From assembly GCA_947179155.2 (NCBI GenBank), contig OX359276.1, positions 42,494,192-42,558,191 on the forward strand: 64,000 nt of DNA, read 5' to 3'. Made by a program: the position numbers and the translations under genes. The notes under the pieces were generated by a model that saw only the letters and a program-made list of their open reading frames with translations, was not told the DNA's origin and searched no databases. Positions 12,701-23,560 of this stretch are shown here, piece after piece. How positions within the stretch are numbered: the stretch's first letter is position 1; each line of letters begins with the position of its first letter. This DNA comes from Hedera helix. Taxonomy: Eukaryota; Streptophyta; Magnoliopsida; Apiales; Araliaceae.

Positions 12701-13339
12701 TGACGTATTTTTGTTCAAATCAGTGACATGAGCTAAAAAGGCTTGACATCCGTTTTTCAATAAACGAATGGCTTTATGGCTAGAAATAACAGTTATAGAT
12801 TTCAATGGTTTAGTTGCTTGAATTTGCATGACAGGTTGATTAGGAATATGAAAACTAATAATCTTATGAAAACAATCAATTTTAGCATGATGGGTAGTCA
12901 ACCAATCAATTCCTAAAATCACATCAAATTCACGCATCTCCAAAGAAATAAGGTCAACAGGTAATGTGAGGTTGTTGATTTGAACTAGGCAAGATTTATA
13001 GATAGTAAATGTAATAGGTATTTCTCCCAATGAGGTTTCAACTGATAAGACAAGATTTAAGTTTTCAATAGTCAAATTTAAACGTTGAGTACATATAGGT
13101 GAGATAAAAGAGTGGATAGAGCCAGTATCTAATATGGCATAGACTTCACGAGAATTTATGAATAGCTTACCGGTTATCACCTCATTCGGTTTCTTGACTG
13201 TTATCGTCAAATCGAATCCCGAATACTTCATTCGGATCTTCACGTATTTCAACCATGGGAATACCACTGAATAATTTTCTAGCAAACTGTTTCTCGGGTT
13301 CATCAACTTCATCAGTAGTAAGGTACCAATGATTTCCAT
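9740..13339 (-). pseudogene. pol: Ty3/gypsy pol of family A element (one internal stop)
   Basis: Polyprotein for reverse transcription and integration. The open frame from 13339 to 10256 (1,027 codons; the first 40 or so may belong to the ORF1 overlap) has, in order: aspartic protease with DTGS at residue 71; RT with YRELN (309) and FIDD (405-408); RNase H with YSDAS (552) and YTDH (614); and integrase with HHCC zinc-finger residues H768, H775, C805, C808 and the catalytic triad D838, D899, E935 (DX35E). A TGA at 10256-10258 interrupts it; the two other copies in this window have CGA there. The same frame then stays open to TAA at 9740-9742, coding for a chromodomain-like tail with the motif VKVLWRNQD, typical of Tekay-type chromoviruses. 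The final TAA is built from the first LTR bases. Confidence 0.9.
9745..9757 (-). other. Polypurine tract, family A
   Basis: AAGGAGGGGAGGT on the minus strand, directly beside the 3' LTR; it primes plus-strand DNA synthesis. Just upstream is GGGGACGAAATTT, frequent at this point in plant Ty3/gypsy elements. Repeated at 50276 and 57213. Confidence 0.85.
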
Positions 13340-13802
13340 TAAAATAGTATTTTCGATAGACTGCAGTTTCCACGATAGTGACTAACTTAACCTGAATTCC
13401 TCTAAATTGTAACGCCCAAAAGTATAGAAACATCATTTTTAAATAATCTTGAAAATCATAGCTGGAACACCATAAATCCCAAAGACTAATATGAAAAGTC
13501 CATATATTCTGATCCTTTGTTATAGAGCATAACCATGTGATATCACTCTCCCAATTAGTGAGTAAATTAAAGGCAATAATTTCCGCAAGTTCGTTACTTC
13601 CTTTAATTGCTTCTAAGAATGGATCTGGAACGACTGTAGCAGAGCTTTCACCTTCATCCTTACTGGATAGAACACGCATAATTTTTGCCTTAGGCAAATG
13701 ATTCAACTCTGAGTTTGTAAGAAGATTATTCGTCGCCTCTTGTTTTGCAGCTATATTTGTTTCGGTAATTTCATAATTAACCTCCTGATTTCCAGATGCC
13801 AT
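13182..13802 (-). CDS. ORF1 of family A element, unrecognised, in place of gag
   Basis: 206 codons, starting with ATG at 13802, 190 bases after the primer-binding site, where gag normally begins. I do not recognise the protein. The first 75 residues are polar and acidic; the middle is aromatic-rich (several W, F and Y around residues 85-120); the tail is acidic. No CCHC zinc knuckle or capsid-like pattern is visible, and it is far shorter than a usual gag (350-450 residues). It overlaps the pol frame by about 158 bases in the +1 frame. The copy at 53014-53630 keeps the same order and overlap, though broken by a 4-base deletion. It could be a remnant gag, an acquired sequence or chance; conservation in a second copy favours a real ORF. 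Confidence 0.55.
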   Translation of the reverse strand: MASGNQEVNYEITETNIAAKQEATNNLLTNSELNHLPKAKIMRVLSSKDEGESSATVVPDPFLEAIKGSNELAEIIAFNLLTNWESDITWLCSITKDQNIWTFHISLWDLWCSSYDFQDYLKMMFLYFWALQFRGIQVKLVTIVETAVYRKYYFNGNHWYLTTDEVDEPEKQFARKLFSGIPMVEIREDPNEVFGIRFDDNSQETE

Positions 13803-13992
13803 AATTAACTGTGGTCACAAAATAAATGTTAGTTCAAATAAACTGACTCATCTCTTCATGTTCCTACATTCAAATCGATTCATTAGATAAAAAAATAAAT
13901 CTAATTTAGGTAGGACACACTAGTGATTGATTCTATTCGTCTCTCCCCTCATAGTTCTAACCCCAGATCTCCATTAAAGACCATATCCCTAA

Positions 13993-14005
13993 GCTCTGAT
14001 GCCAA
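13993..14005 (-). other. Primer-binding site, family A
   Basis: On the minus strand it reads TTGGCATCAGAGC, one base after the LTR. This is the initiator-tRNA-Met primer site with one change (canonical TGGTATCAGAGC, here TGGCATCAGAGC). The same variant is at 53817-53829. Confidence 0.85.
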
Positions 14006-14006
14006 C

Positions 14007-16945
14007 TGTGACGCCCCCAAATCTGGGCCCACACAGCCCATACTTGAGTCGTCAAAAGACTACAACAAAATTATTACAACAAAGCACAACGTACAACAAT
14101 ACAGTGTATAATAATACACAACTAAGTCTTCACTATTATTGCCACACTATTTTACAAAACGTGAAAACTATGATAACTATTCCTCGGACCCTCACTCCAT
14201 TCCCCGGCTAGACCCTGTTATGTTTTCATCTCCTGTTGAAAAACAATGGAACAAAAGAAAGGGTGAGCTCAAATAGCCCAATAAAGAATATCATGACTAA
14301 GATAATGACGAATAAATTATCATTAATCTTCAACAGTTGAGTTCTTGATAGAATACAATAGACTACAAGGTTTATATCAAAAATTGCAGTTAAATTCTTA
14401 AACAACGTTCAGATCAATAATAGCAGCGGAATGAGTAATCTATTAGAAGAATAATGCAGACTATAATGTCCACTCGGTTCTCTTTTTAGGAAAAACATCA
14501 TCAACTTTTATCATCTGAAATATCATTAGTCAAGATAATACAAATTCACAGTTTCTGATCATAATCATGCAGATCAACAGTTCATCTTTGCACTACGGGC
14601 CAAAGACATTCAATATAACACCAACGGTCATGATTATACCAGATTCAGCCTTTGGTCATAATCATACCAAACAACAGTTCATCTTTGCACTACGGGCCAA
14701 AGAGAACATTCACCACGTGCCATAAAAGACACCGAACAGATGTATCGCCTTTAACCTATTATATCGCCTTTAACCTATCATCTGTTCAACAAATATATCA
14801 CATCTGTGCCCCCGGCCACAAATATTCACAACAGCTTGATTTTTGGATGATTAGAATGATATAAATGATGAACAGAATAAATAGGATAACAATAACTATC
14901 GGAAGTTTACTTTGTACAGATTCAAATAATGTCCAAATTGTCAACATGATGTGGAGTGAAATTTAAAAATGATATTCAAGATCCACAGTTCAGAATAACG
15001 GTTACAATTCAATAGAAAGGTTCACGTAAATAGGAAGGTTCAGTTGAAATAATGAAGTTCAACTATTATGGAACACATAATATTTTCAGGAATTATAGAA
15101 GCAATAGTTCCATAATAAATTTCGATTTAGGAGTATGAAAGAAAATAATATCCCTTACCGTAGCAGGTTTGATTAACAAAAGGTGAAGGAAATTAATACA
15201 AAGGGTTATTCACCAACAGGCGGCAATCCGCTCCGTAAGGTTATTCCCACAATTTAATAGAATTTGAGTACAAAGAGTTATTCACCAAACAGGCGGCAAT
15301 CCGCTCCGTAAGGTTATTCCCACAATTTAATAGAATTTGAGTACAAAGAGTTATTCACCAAACAGGCGGCAATCCGCTCCGTAAGGTTATTCTCAGAGAT
15401 TAATAATGAATGAATACGAAAGGTTATTCACCAACAGGCGGCAATCCGCTCCGTAAGGTTATTCCCACAATTTAATACATGGAAATAAAAGGCACGTCTT
15501 ATGAGTAAGGAAGAAACAATATTATTATCGAGAATCAAATAATGATAATCCCTTACCATAGTACGTTTGAATAATGGAAGATGAAAAAGATGGTATCCCT
15601 TACCTCAACACGTGACTGGATATTGATTTAAATGAGGTTGATTAACTTGAACAGTACACGTATACTTATAGATCTTCACAAATACTCAAGATAACTTAAG
15701 CACACTTAGAGAGAACTTTCACAAGAAGTATTTAGAGAGAGAAAGAAAGAACAAGTAAGGAAGTTTATGAAAAATCCTTAAGTTAAGGCTTCTATTTATA
15801 GCCAAAAATCTTATCATTCATTTAATCTAAACCATTCATTTAAAGATCATCTTTTAATCTACACCATCCATTTCAAATATTATATTATCTTTAATCTACA
15901 CCATTCATTTCATATCACCTAATAATCACCTAACTTTATATTATAAACAAATCAATTTAATTATTCAACAATAATTCACACTTTAATCTACACCATTCAT
16001 TTCATATCACCTAATAATCACCTAACTTTATATTATAAACAAATCAATTCAATTATTCAACAATAATTCACACTTTAATCTACACCATTCATTTCATATC
16101 ACCTAATAATCACCTAACTTTATATTATAAACAAATAACTTTATCAATTCAATTATTATGACTAATTGTTATAAATACAGTATAGTTAGCTCTTATATAT
16201 CAAGTCAATAAATTAATGAAATACAACTGTTTAAATAACATCATAATAGAGATAACAATAATGTAAAATAAAGCATACGTTACTGTGTAATAACAATTAT
16301 TGATTCAATAATGTGAATTACTGTGCATATGTTACTGTGACAATTATTAGGTTCAATAATTTTAAAAACAGTGCAACAACAATTATTGACTCAATGATAT
16401 AAAATACAGTGTAATGACAATTATTAAATCAATAATGCAAAATACTGTGTAACAACAATTATTGAATTGATAATATAAAATATTATGCAGTGACAATTAT
16501 CGATGAAATGATGCGTAACAGTTACGGTGTCAATTATCAGACCAAAAATATGAGACACTATGCAATACCGTGTGTTACTGTAGAGTACCGAGTGCTACAG
16601 AAAATACCAATAACTATCGTACGCTACTATTCTTTTATCACCGGTATTTTAACAGTTCCGTTGACTATTTTTATTTAAAAAGGTTACTTCTGTCGTTTTC
16701 TATATCCGACAAATATTCCGATGTGGGGTCCACCAATAATTTGTTATTTCGGCGCCGTCAGACCAAACGAATATTCCCCGACCAAACGAATATTCCCCGA
16801 CAAAGCGAATATTGTCCGACAAAATAAAATTTGCACATAACATCCTTAACTTTCAATTTTGTTAATTTAACCACTTACTGTTTCAAAAAAAAATATATAT
16901 GAAGAAAAATTAAATTTTGTATTTCATAAAATTCGGGGTCTTACA
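14007..16945 (-). repeat. 5' LTR of complete family A element
   Basis: 2,939 bp. In element orientation this is the promoter-bearing LTR, next to the primer-binding site at 13993-14005. It carries the same internal tandem repeats as its partner: four 72-74 bp units at about 15200-15476 and three 92-bp units from 15889. Confidence 0.93.
15792..15800 (-). promoter_or_regulatory. TATA box of the family A LTR promoter
   Basis: TATAAATAG on the minus strand, inside GGCTATAAATAGAAGCC. It is conserved at 8592-8600 (-), 41953-41961 (+), 49343-49351 (-) and 56280-56288 (-). Transcription would start some 30 bases downstream, which marks the likely U3/R border. Position and conservation support it; no start site is shown directly. 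Confidence 0.65.
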
Positions 16946-17801
16946 AATAATTATAATTTTAAAGTTTATAAATTTTAAATAACTGGATAAAGAATCAAAT
17001 CAGGTCGGACCAAGCTCAAGGTCAGGGCAGGCCAGACTTTTTTTACAGGTCATGCCAAATTTCTATCTTAAAAAAGCTATTTTTTTTAAGCCTTTAAGGA
17101 CAGGTCTAACCGGTCTATACTTTGATCAAGCCGAGTTTTGACCAAAACGAGTCTAGGCCGAACCAAGGTCAGGCCGCAGGCTACGGGCCTTTTGTGCATC
17201 CCTACCTTCCATCGTCATCATCTCATCAATCTTTTCCCCCTTCCCTTGTAATTGTCTCATCTTTTCTCTTTTCCATTTCCAATAGAGATGGTAAACAAGA
17301 GAAATCAAAAAAGAAAAGGAAATAAATGAGAGATCGCGTGCTGATAGTGACCTATTTTCTTTCTCTTCTCTTTGTTTTTCTCTTCTTAATCTGGATATTG
17401 TTAGTTATTGAATGACGAAGTAGATCGAAGACGTGATTTTTTGCTGGGTTGATTCTTTTTTTTTTCCTTTCCAGTAATTTAGTCATGCTGGAACTATAGA
17501 TCTGTGTTGTATGTTGATTTTTTTTAATCGAATATGGGTGGGTTTTATGGCTAGCGGCAATTTTAATCTTGCGTTAAGGTCAGGTGCTTTCATTTAGTGG
17601 GGATGCTAAAATTTAGGAGTTTTTAATGGCGGAGGATTGCTTAAGAATACGGTGGATAATGAAATTAAGGTTCATCCAGTTGAATTCTGTTACCTTTTTT
17701 TTTATATATATAAATTTGGGCAAGATTTAGGGTTTTTTTAAAGAACAAACAAAGAAGAAAGTTGTAGATTAAGAATTTTTTTTTTTTGGTTCCTTAAACA
17801 G
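16946..17801. other. Intergenic DNA; possible degenerate hAT-type fragment and gene relic
   Basis: From about 16977 to 17203 the minus strand begins GGGATGCACAAAAGG and is rich in GGCCTGACC/GGTTCGGCC-like words, a composition seen in degenerate plant hAT non-autonomous elements; only one end is recognisable. From 17210 to 17800 pyrimidine-rich stretches resemble a plant 5' UTR and first intron, but no start codon with a credible frame was found. Confidence 0.3.
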
Positions 17802-18322
17802 TGTTACAATATAGGCTCTAACCCGTTTTTTCCTGAAAAACTAGTTGTCCAGGAGGAGAGGTTCAAACTTATATCAACCCCACATTGGTATCCCATACTA
17901 CCAATGTGGGATCTGTCCCCCATCTGTCCCCCATATGACAAGCTCACATGGGCATTCATAACATTCCACCATGCTTCTTTACCGACATCTACGACGGCTT
18001 TCACTTTAGCGACATTGACCCCGTGCCTTGCATCTATCAGTATTCACGGCGGCTTCACTCTAGCGACATTGACTCAACGCTTTGCATTTATCAGTATTTT
18101 AATCCGACCTCTAGGTAGCCCTTTCCGCTTAGCCAGTAGTTCCACGGATCGTCTGCTCTGATACCAAATGTTACGATATAGGCTTTAGCCTCTTATTTTC
18201 TCCTAAAAAACTAATTGTTCAATAAGAGAGGTTCAAGCCTATATTAACCTCACATTGGTATCTCATACTACCGATGTGGGATCTGTCTATCATATGACAA
18301 GCTCTCATAGACATTCATAACA
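17802..18322 (-). mobile_element. TRIM (terminal-repeat retrotransposon in miniature)
   Basis: 521 bp. LTR-like repeats at 17802-17963 (162 bp) and 18169-18322 (154 bp) both run TGTTAC...ATAACA and are clearly related but diverged. The interior is 205 bp with no gene. Directly beside the right LTR, the minus strand reads TTTGGTATCAGAGC, a perfect initiator-tRNA-Met primer site, so the element points to the minus strand; a short purine run (GGTGGAA) lies beside the other LTR. Flanks AACAG and AATAG match at 4 of 5. Each LTR holds a hairpin; the left one is a perfect 12-bp stem, CCCACATTGGTA/TACCAATGTGGG (17879-17910). It depends on other elements for movement. Confidence 0.88.
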
Positions 18323-18376
18323 AATAGAAGAAAGTAGAAAAAGACTTTATACTAAGCTTGCAATTTTTTGGCACAG

Positions 18377-18463
18377 TCAGGTGTGGAATATTTTGTGCGA
18401 AAGAAACTTGCACAAGATTTTCATGGTGGCAGCCTAGGTTCCGTTGAAGAAGAACATGAATGA
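18377..18463 (+). pseudogene. Possible last exon of an unidentified gene (relic)
   Basis: A strong plant-like 3' splice site (TACTAAG branch-like word, T-rich run, GGCACAG ending at 18376) precedes 28 open codons, beginning SGVEYFVRKKLAQDFHGGS and ending EEEHE, then TGA. I cannot name the protein. Upstream, pyrimidine-rich DNA at 17200-17800 could be its 5' region, with the TRIM inserted in the intron between. The evidence is one short exon, so this may be chance. Confidence 0.3.
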
Positions 18464-19794
18464 ATTTAATGATATTTCTTATTTTTATTTTAACTTAGAT
18501 TTAATGTTAGATTTTTTACGACGGTTTTCCATATTTATCCTTTGATGTTTAGTAAATATGAAAAATATATTTAAATTATTATTTTTTAATTATACATAAA
18601 CACGTTTAGGTGTAAAAATCAGTCATCAAATACCCCCAAAATTAAATCTTTACTTGTCCTCAAGAAAAACAAAGATAAACTATACAAACAAAAATAAACA
18701 ACACGAACTTGAGCAATGAATCGATATGAAAAACAAAATGGCCACAAAGATTATTCAAATTATAACTATAAGAAGATTTCAAAATATCGCAAAGTATAGA
18801 ATTTTAACCTATATGTTAATCATACATTACTCATGATCCACATGTATATGTGTGTGCACCATTTGTAACAAACTAATTAAAGCTCAGATTAATTTATGTA
18901 AACAAATTACCTTATGAAAGAAATCAAAAACTTTAAAAGCATGCATAATACATCACTCTACACTAGTCCTAGTAGATAATTCAAATTTTAATCTTCCTTC
19001 TATTAGGCTATACATAGTTACTCATGTGACGAGCGTTTAACTAATGACTCTCAAACCAGTTGATTTTAGGGCACTAGGTATAAAGACACCCCTAAGAGCC
19101 TATTAACTCGAGCAACAAAGGCCACAAAATTCGATTAGTCAAGCAACTTATTATATTTTTTTTTTCTTTTCCTTTTTCTTTATTTTTTTTATAAATACAT
19201 ATATTAGTGTGTTTTACGCTCCATCTCACACTACCACTAAATAAACATATCAAAAATGGAAAAATAGTTTCGAATGATGTATAAACAAGTTCTAAAGTAA
19301 AAGTTCGCCTCCATAAGCATGTAGTCATATAAACCATCACCATACAACGAAATATAAAGACAAATAAAGAGTTAAAAGATACACTTGTTATCATCCAAGC
19401 TCAACCTCCAAGCTCTATCCATCCATGACTCCATCAATGGATTCCTTAGTTGCTCTTCATCTTATTCATTCATTTATTCCAAAAATAGAGAGATTTGGAT
19501 CAAGAATTAAAGGTATGGTGGTTTCCCATGGGGAAAACCATATTCCCTCATATTCTCTCAAGTCCTAATCTCTCTCTCTTTCGCCCCAAATGAAAAAGGA
19601 ACGAAAGATATTTAAATTAGGACTAAAAACTGGACTTAAAAGTTGAATCTGTCGACCATAAACAATACCACCACCGCAACGGTAGCAGGGGAGCGTTGCG
19701 GAGGTCTTATATAATTTTCTGGGCAAAATTTTTGGGCGTCGCGGCGGTGAAACCTGCTGCTAGATTTTGCTTTATACTACCGTTGCGGCGGTGA
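18464..19794. other. Repeat-like AT-rich DNA with no gene
   Basis: No open frame of note. Words such as ATACCCCCAAAATTAAATC and ACTTGTCCTCAAGAAAAAC look like the non-coding part of an old LTR retrotransposon, but no ends, primer site or coding motif were found. A GC-richer patch at 19660-19794 contains imperfect repeats of CCGCAACGGTAGCAG/CGTTGCGGCGGTGA. The solo LTR at 19795 is inserted in it; the patch resumes at 23561. Confidence 0.4.
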
Positions 19795-21023
19795 TGTGAC
19801 GACCCCAAATCCGGGTTCTTTAACCTCGGGTTTGGTTCTCACTGTATAATACTTAACAACAATGAAATACATATATTATATTCAAACTACGCGGAATAAT
19901 ACAAAAGGTTCCTTATATAAAGGCTACACTTCCCAAGGTCTATTAACCTTAAATTGTAACATTACATATCTTAAGGGAAATACAAAAGATTTACAACAGT
20001 AATTACATAACAGTAATTTAAACTAGCATGCAATTACTAAAACTAAGCATTCGCTTTCCCCTTGCCTTTGTCCGTTTTAGAGCTTTCGGGATTAGCTGAA
20101 GTATAGTCATGATATAGCAAGAATGAGCAACTAAATGGCTCAGCAAGTTTATAAACAACAGGCATACGATATATCATGATGAAGGAAAATAACTCCAAAA
20201 TTTTCAACAATAACAATTGTGAAAGATGTCAAGAATCAATGTTCAATAAAAGAATGTATTGACTCTTTACTGCTGAGTGGTCTTTAATGACCGTGAACTG
20301 CTACTAAGGTAAAACAGACATACAATGTCTGACTCCTTGTTAAAAATAACGGGACACTTGAGGGGATCAGTCCTCTCATGTCCTATGTATATATATCACA
20401 TTTAGATTTCTTGCGCGCTTTCGGTTTCCTGACAAATAAAAATTCCCCTTTAACTAGGGTTGTTCTTTCTCAGTCTTACTGTAAGAATCCGCACCAGCCA
20501 ATGGTTTGGATAAGTTTTTATAATATTCAATTAATGACTTTAAACATGCATTTGTCTAGCCGAAACAATTAGCTTAGACATTCTTAAACAATTGTAAAAG
20601 CACTATGTGCGAATACAATAATCAATAACGATATGAAGTAATTTTTGATAATTAATTCACTCAAAGGTCTGTCAAATAACTACGAATGTAGATACTTGCT
20701 CAACAATAATTGAAATGTAAATACGGTTGAAGAATAACTGCAACAATAAATACAAGTTCAGGGGTAGAAAACTTGCATCGTGCGTCGTTTACTGCTAACC
20801 AACTTAATTTAACAATCCTTGAACGGACCTAACAATTAAATCAGTTTGATCTTAAATTAGTATCATATACTTGTAAGTATAATGACCTTTATAAACCTTA
20901 CGAACCACATAATTATATAATTATGGGTATATAAACACATAGGAAACATTATCATTAATTACTTGATAATATTTCAAACACAAAGAACCTATATTAATTA
21001 TTTAATATAGTTCATACACTTAT

Positions 21024-21765
21024 ATAATATTATTAACAATTTAATAATATTTTATTAGTCTTGTAGTATTATTAATCGTTTAATAATACATTATTAGTCT
21101 TCTAATATTATTAATCTTTTAATAATATTCTATCAATCACTTAACATTATTAATCCATTAATAACATTTTATATTCCTTATAATATTATTAATTATTTAA
21201 TAATATTTTATCATCCTTATAATATTATTAATCATTTAATAATATTTTATTCACCTCATAATATTATTAATCCTTTAATAATATTTTATTTATTATCTAA
21301 TATTATTAATCATTTAATAATATTTTATTAATTATCTAATATTATTAATCATTTAATAATATTTTATTACCTCATTAATATTATTAACCATTTAATAATA
21401 TTTTAAACATTATCTAATATTATTAATTATTTAATAATATTTTATTTAATATCCAATATTATTAATCATTTAATAATATTTTATTATCTTATTAATATTA
21501 TTAATCATCTAATAATATTTTAAATCATTATCTAATATTATTAATCATTTAATAATATTTTATTTATTATCTAATATTATTAATCATTAAATAATATTTT
21601 ATTCATTTACTAATATTATTATTTATTTAATAATATTTTATTGACTTATTAATGTTATTACTCATTTAATAATATTTTAATCTCTTACTAATATTATCAA
21701 TAATTTCATAATATTTAATTACTTATTAATATTATTAACCATGTAGTAATATTTTAATACTCTTT
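21024..21765. repeat. Array of about 19 AT-rich palindromic units
   Basis: Units of about 39 bp of the type AATATTATTAA-tcat-TTAATAATATT (11-bp perfect arms, 4-base loop), separated by short A/T spacers. About 19 can be followed by eye with small changes, and most changes keep the pairing. It lies within the solo LTR 19795-23560. Confidence 0.85.
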
Positions 21766-23079
21766 AAATAATACCAAAAGTTAACTTTTAAATTGGGCTA
21801 ACCTTAGTATTTAATTTAAAAATTTAGATAGCATTGATTTACAAATAGACTCCATATAAATTTTTTTAATACCCAAATATATTCATTTTACACATATTTC
21901 AACTTAATTTTTCAAAGAAAACTCGATTCGGATCTACCCGACCCGACCCGGAGCACCAAAAATCTGCTTAGCAGATTGTTCTGACGCAGCTACGTCAGTC
22001 CTGACGCGGTTGCGTCAGCCATTTTGTCCGAAAGTCAATTGTTTGACTGCTCGACCCTCCGACAGTCATAACTTCTTCATACAGAAATATTTTGGGGTGA
22101 TTCTTGAGTCTATTCTCATCAGAATTTCCCCCTCTACAACTTTTATTTATATCACCAATCAAAATTCCAAACGGAACTAGACTCAAAATGGTTCTAAAGG
22201 CAACCTAAGGTTTTAAAATCAACATCATTTGCGGTAAAAGCCATAATTTCTTTGTTATTCCATATTTTTGTGAGATTCAAGTTGTGTTGGCTTTATAATT
22301 CACTCATAAAATTTTCTAGCCATATAAATCAAGTATTTAACTTGTACAATTTTGAAATGACACAAAATATAGTACATAGCTACTTAGGGTTTTACCGGTA
22401 AAGCTTTCTATAGCGTTTTCTTCAATTTATATGTACACCACACCTACCAAATCATGATATAAACATAATAAGCTAGGAATATACATATATAACATAGTTA
22501 AATACCTCTAGACTATCAAAATGAGTTTTAATCGGTTAAAAATAGATTTTAACCGTTCAAAATCATTCTAGACTACAAAAATAAAATTTAAGAAGAGATA
22601 GAGCACCTTTAAACCTTGAGGTCTTGGATGCTCTTCTTCTTCTCCTACCAAAGTATATTGTGTAGTTAGTGGACATTCACCAAGCACAACCTCTAGCTTT
22701 TTCTCTCAACACTTAAGTGTTTCTTACTTTTTCTCTCAATTGCTCTCTATTTTTTCTTTATAGCAAAGCTTCAAATGAACTAACCAACATCACCAAGGTT
22801 GTGGAATGTCTTATTTATAGCTAAATGTTAATCCTACATTAGCTCTCTTAATTCACCAATGTTGGTGAATTTAGAGCTTAATTTAGCTTACTATTGCATG
22901 GATGGACATTGTGATTGACTAGGTGATTGACTAGGGTTGTTGGCCAACCTTGTCATAGTGTAAATTAGAAGCAATCTAGGAAATCAAGCAATCCAAGTGG
23001 GCCCCTCCAAAAATTCAGCAAAATGGATTTTCCAAGCTATTTTTCCTTTATTTTTAATGCTAAAATGTGCATATATACA

Positions 23080-23081
<2 letters not shown>

Positions 23082-23124
<43 letters not shown>
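23082..23124. repeat. (TA)n microsatellite
   Basis: About 43 bases of uninterrupted TA, inside the solo LTR 19795-23560. Confidence 0.95.
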
Positions 23125-23126
<2 letters not shown>

Positions 23127-23560
23127 ACCAAAGTTTGACCTTAATTGGACTTCACATTGGGCTTGAGAATAACTTCTATTGGGCTCATTCAATTAAATTG
23201 TTTGGGCTCAATTTAAATAACACATTGGGCTTATATTAAATAGTCTAGGTTACATTTAATTAAATCAAGCATTGAGCTTGTTTAATTAATTACATGGGCT
23301 AGTAATTAAATTAATTACATGGGCTATTAGGTTAATATCTTTAACCTAGTTTATCAACTTATTTGGATTAAAAATATAATCCAATTAAATTTGCTTTAAT
23401 TAATTATACACTTTGCTTTAATCCTTTAAATAAATATACAAGCACATAAGTACATTTATTTAATTATCTAATGCACAATTAATTAATACAAAAAGTTTAA
23501 ATTCATTGCTAAATATTTATTAAGTATTTACAATGACTAATGAAATTCGTGGTCATTACA

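Larger units (their letters stand above)
6807..16945 (-). mobile_element. Complete Ty3/gypsy chromovirus (Tekay/Del-like), family A
   Basis: A 10.1-kb element on the minus strand. LTRs are 6807-9744 and 14007-16945 (TG...CA ends on the element strand: TGTAAGACCCC...GTCACA). The flanks are perfect AATAA target duplications (6802-6806 and 16946-16950). The primer-binding site lies at 13993-14005 and the purine tract at about 9745-9757. The interior (9745-14006, 4.26 kb) encodes ORF1 and pol with protease, RT, RNase H, integrase and a chromodomain-like tail, in the Ty3/gypsy order. By eye the two LTRs differ at only about a dozen sites in 2.9 kb, so insertion was recent. A gag with a CCHC zinc knuckle is not seen and pol has one nonsense codon, so self-sufficient movement is doubtful. 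Confidence 0.95.
19795..23560 (-). mobile_element. Solo LTR related to the LARD (family B)
   Basis: 3,766 bp, TGTGACGACCCC...GGTCATTACA, with perfect GGTGA target duplications (19790-19794 and 23561-23565). On its own strand it starts TGTAATGACC and ends GGATTTGGGGTCGTCACA, the same last 25 or so bases as the LARD LTRs ending at 44661 and 61667. Inside: a TATA box (complement of 22812-22819), six TGGGCT boxes upstream of it (23150-23330), a (TA)n run and an array of AT palindromes. No internal domain adjoins it, so it is a solo LTR. Confidence 0.9.

Noticed and set aside
17122..17325. 67-codon frame starting near 17122
   Set aside because: Composition follows the degenerate repeat, with no recognisable domain.
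17904..18161. 85-codon frame within the TRIM
   Set aside because: It lies across an LTR and a non-coding interior; TRIMs do not code.
17802..18322. Cassandra-type TRIM with 5S rRNA sequence
   Set aside because: The LTRs show no 5S internal promoter sequence.
18464..19794. A complete LTR retrotransposon of the Tat/Ogre type
   Set aside because: Some words look like the 3' non-coding part of such elements, but no LTRs, primer site or pol motif could be found.
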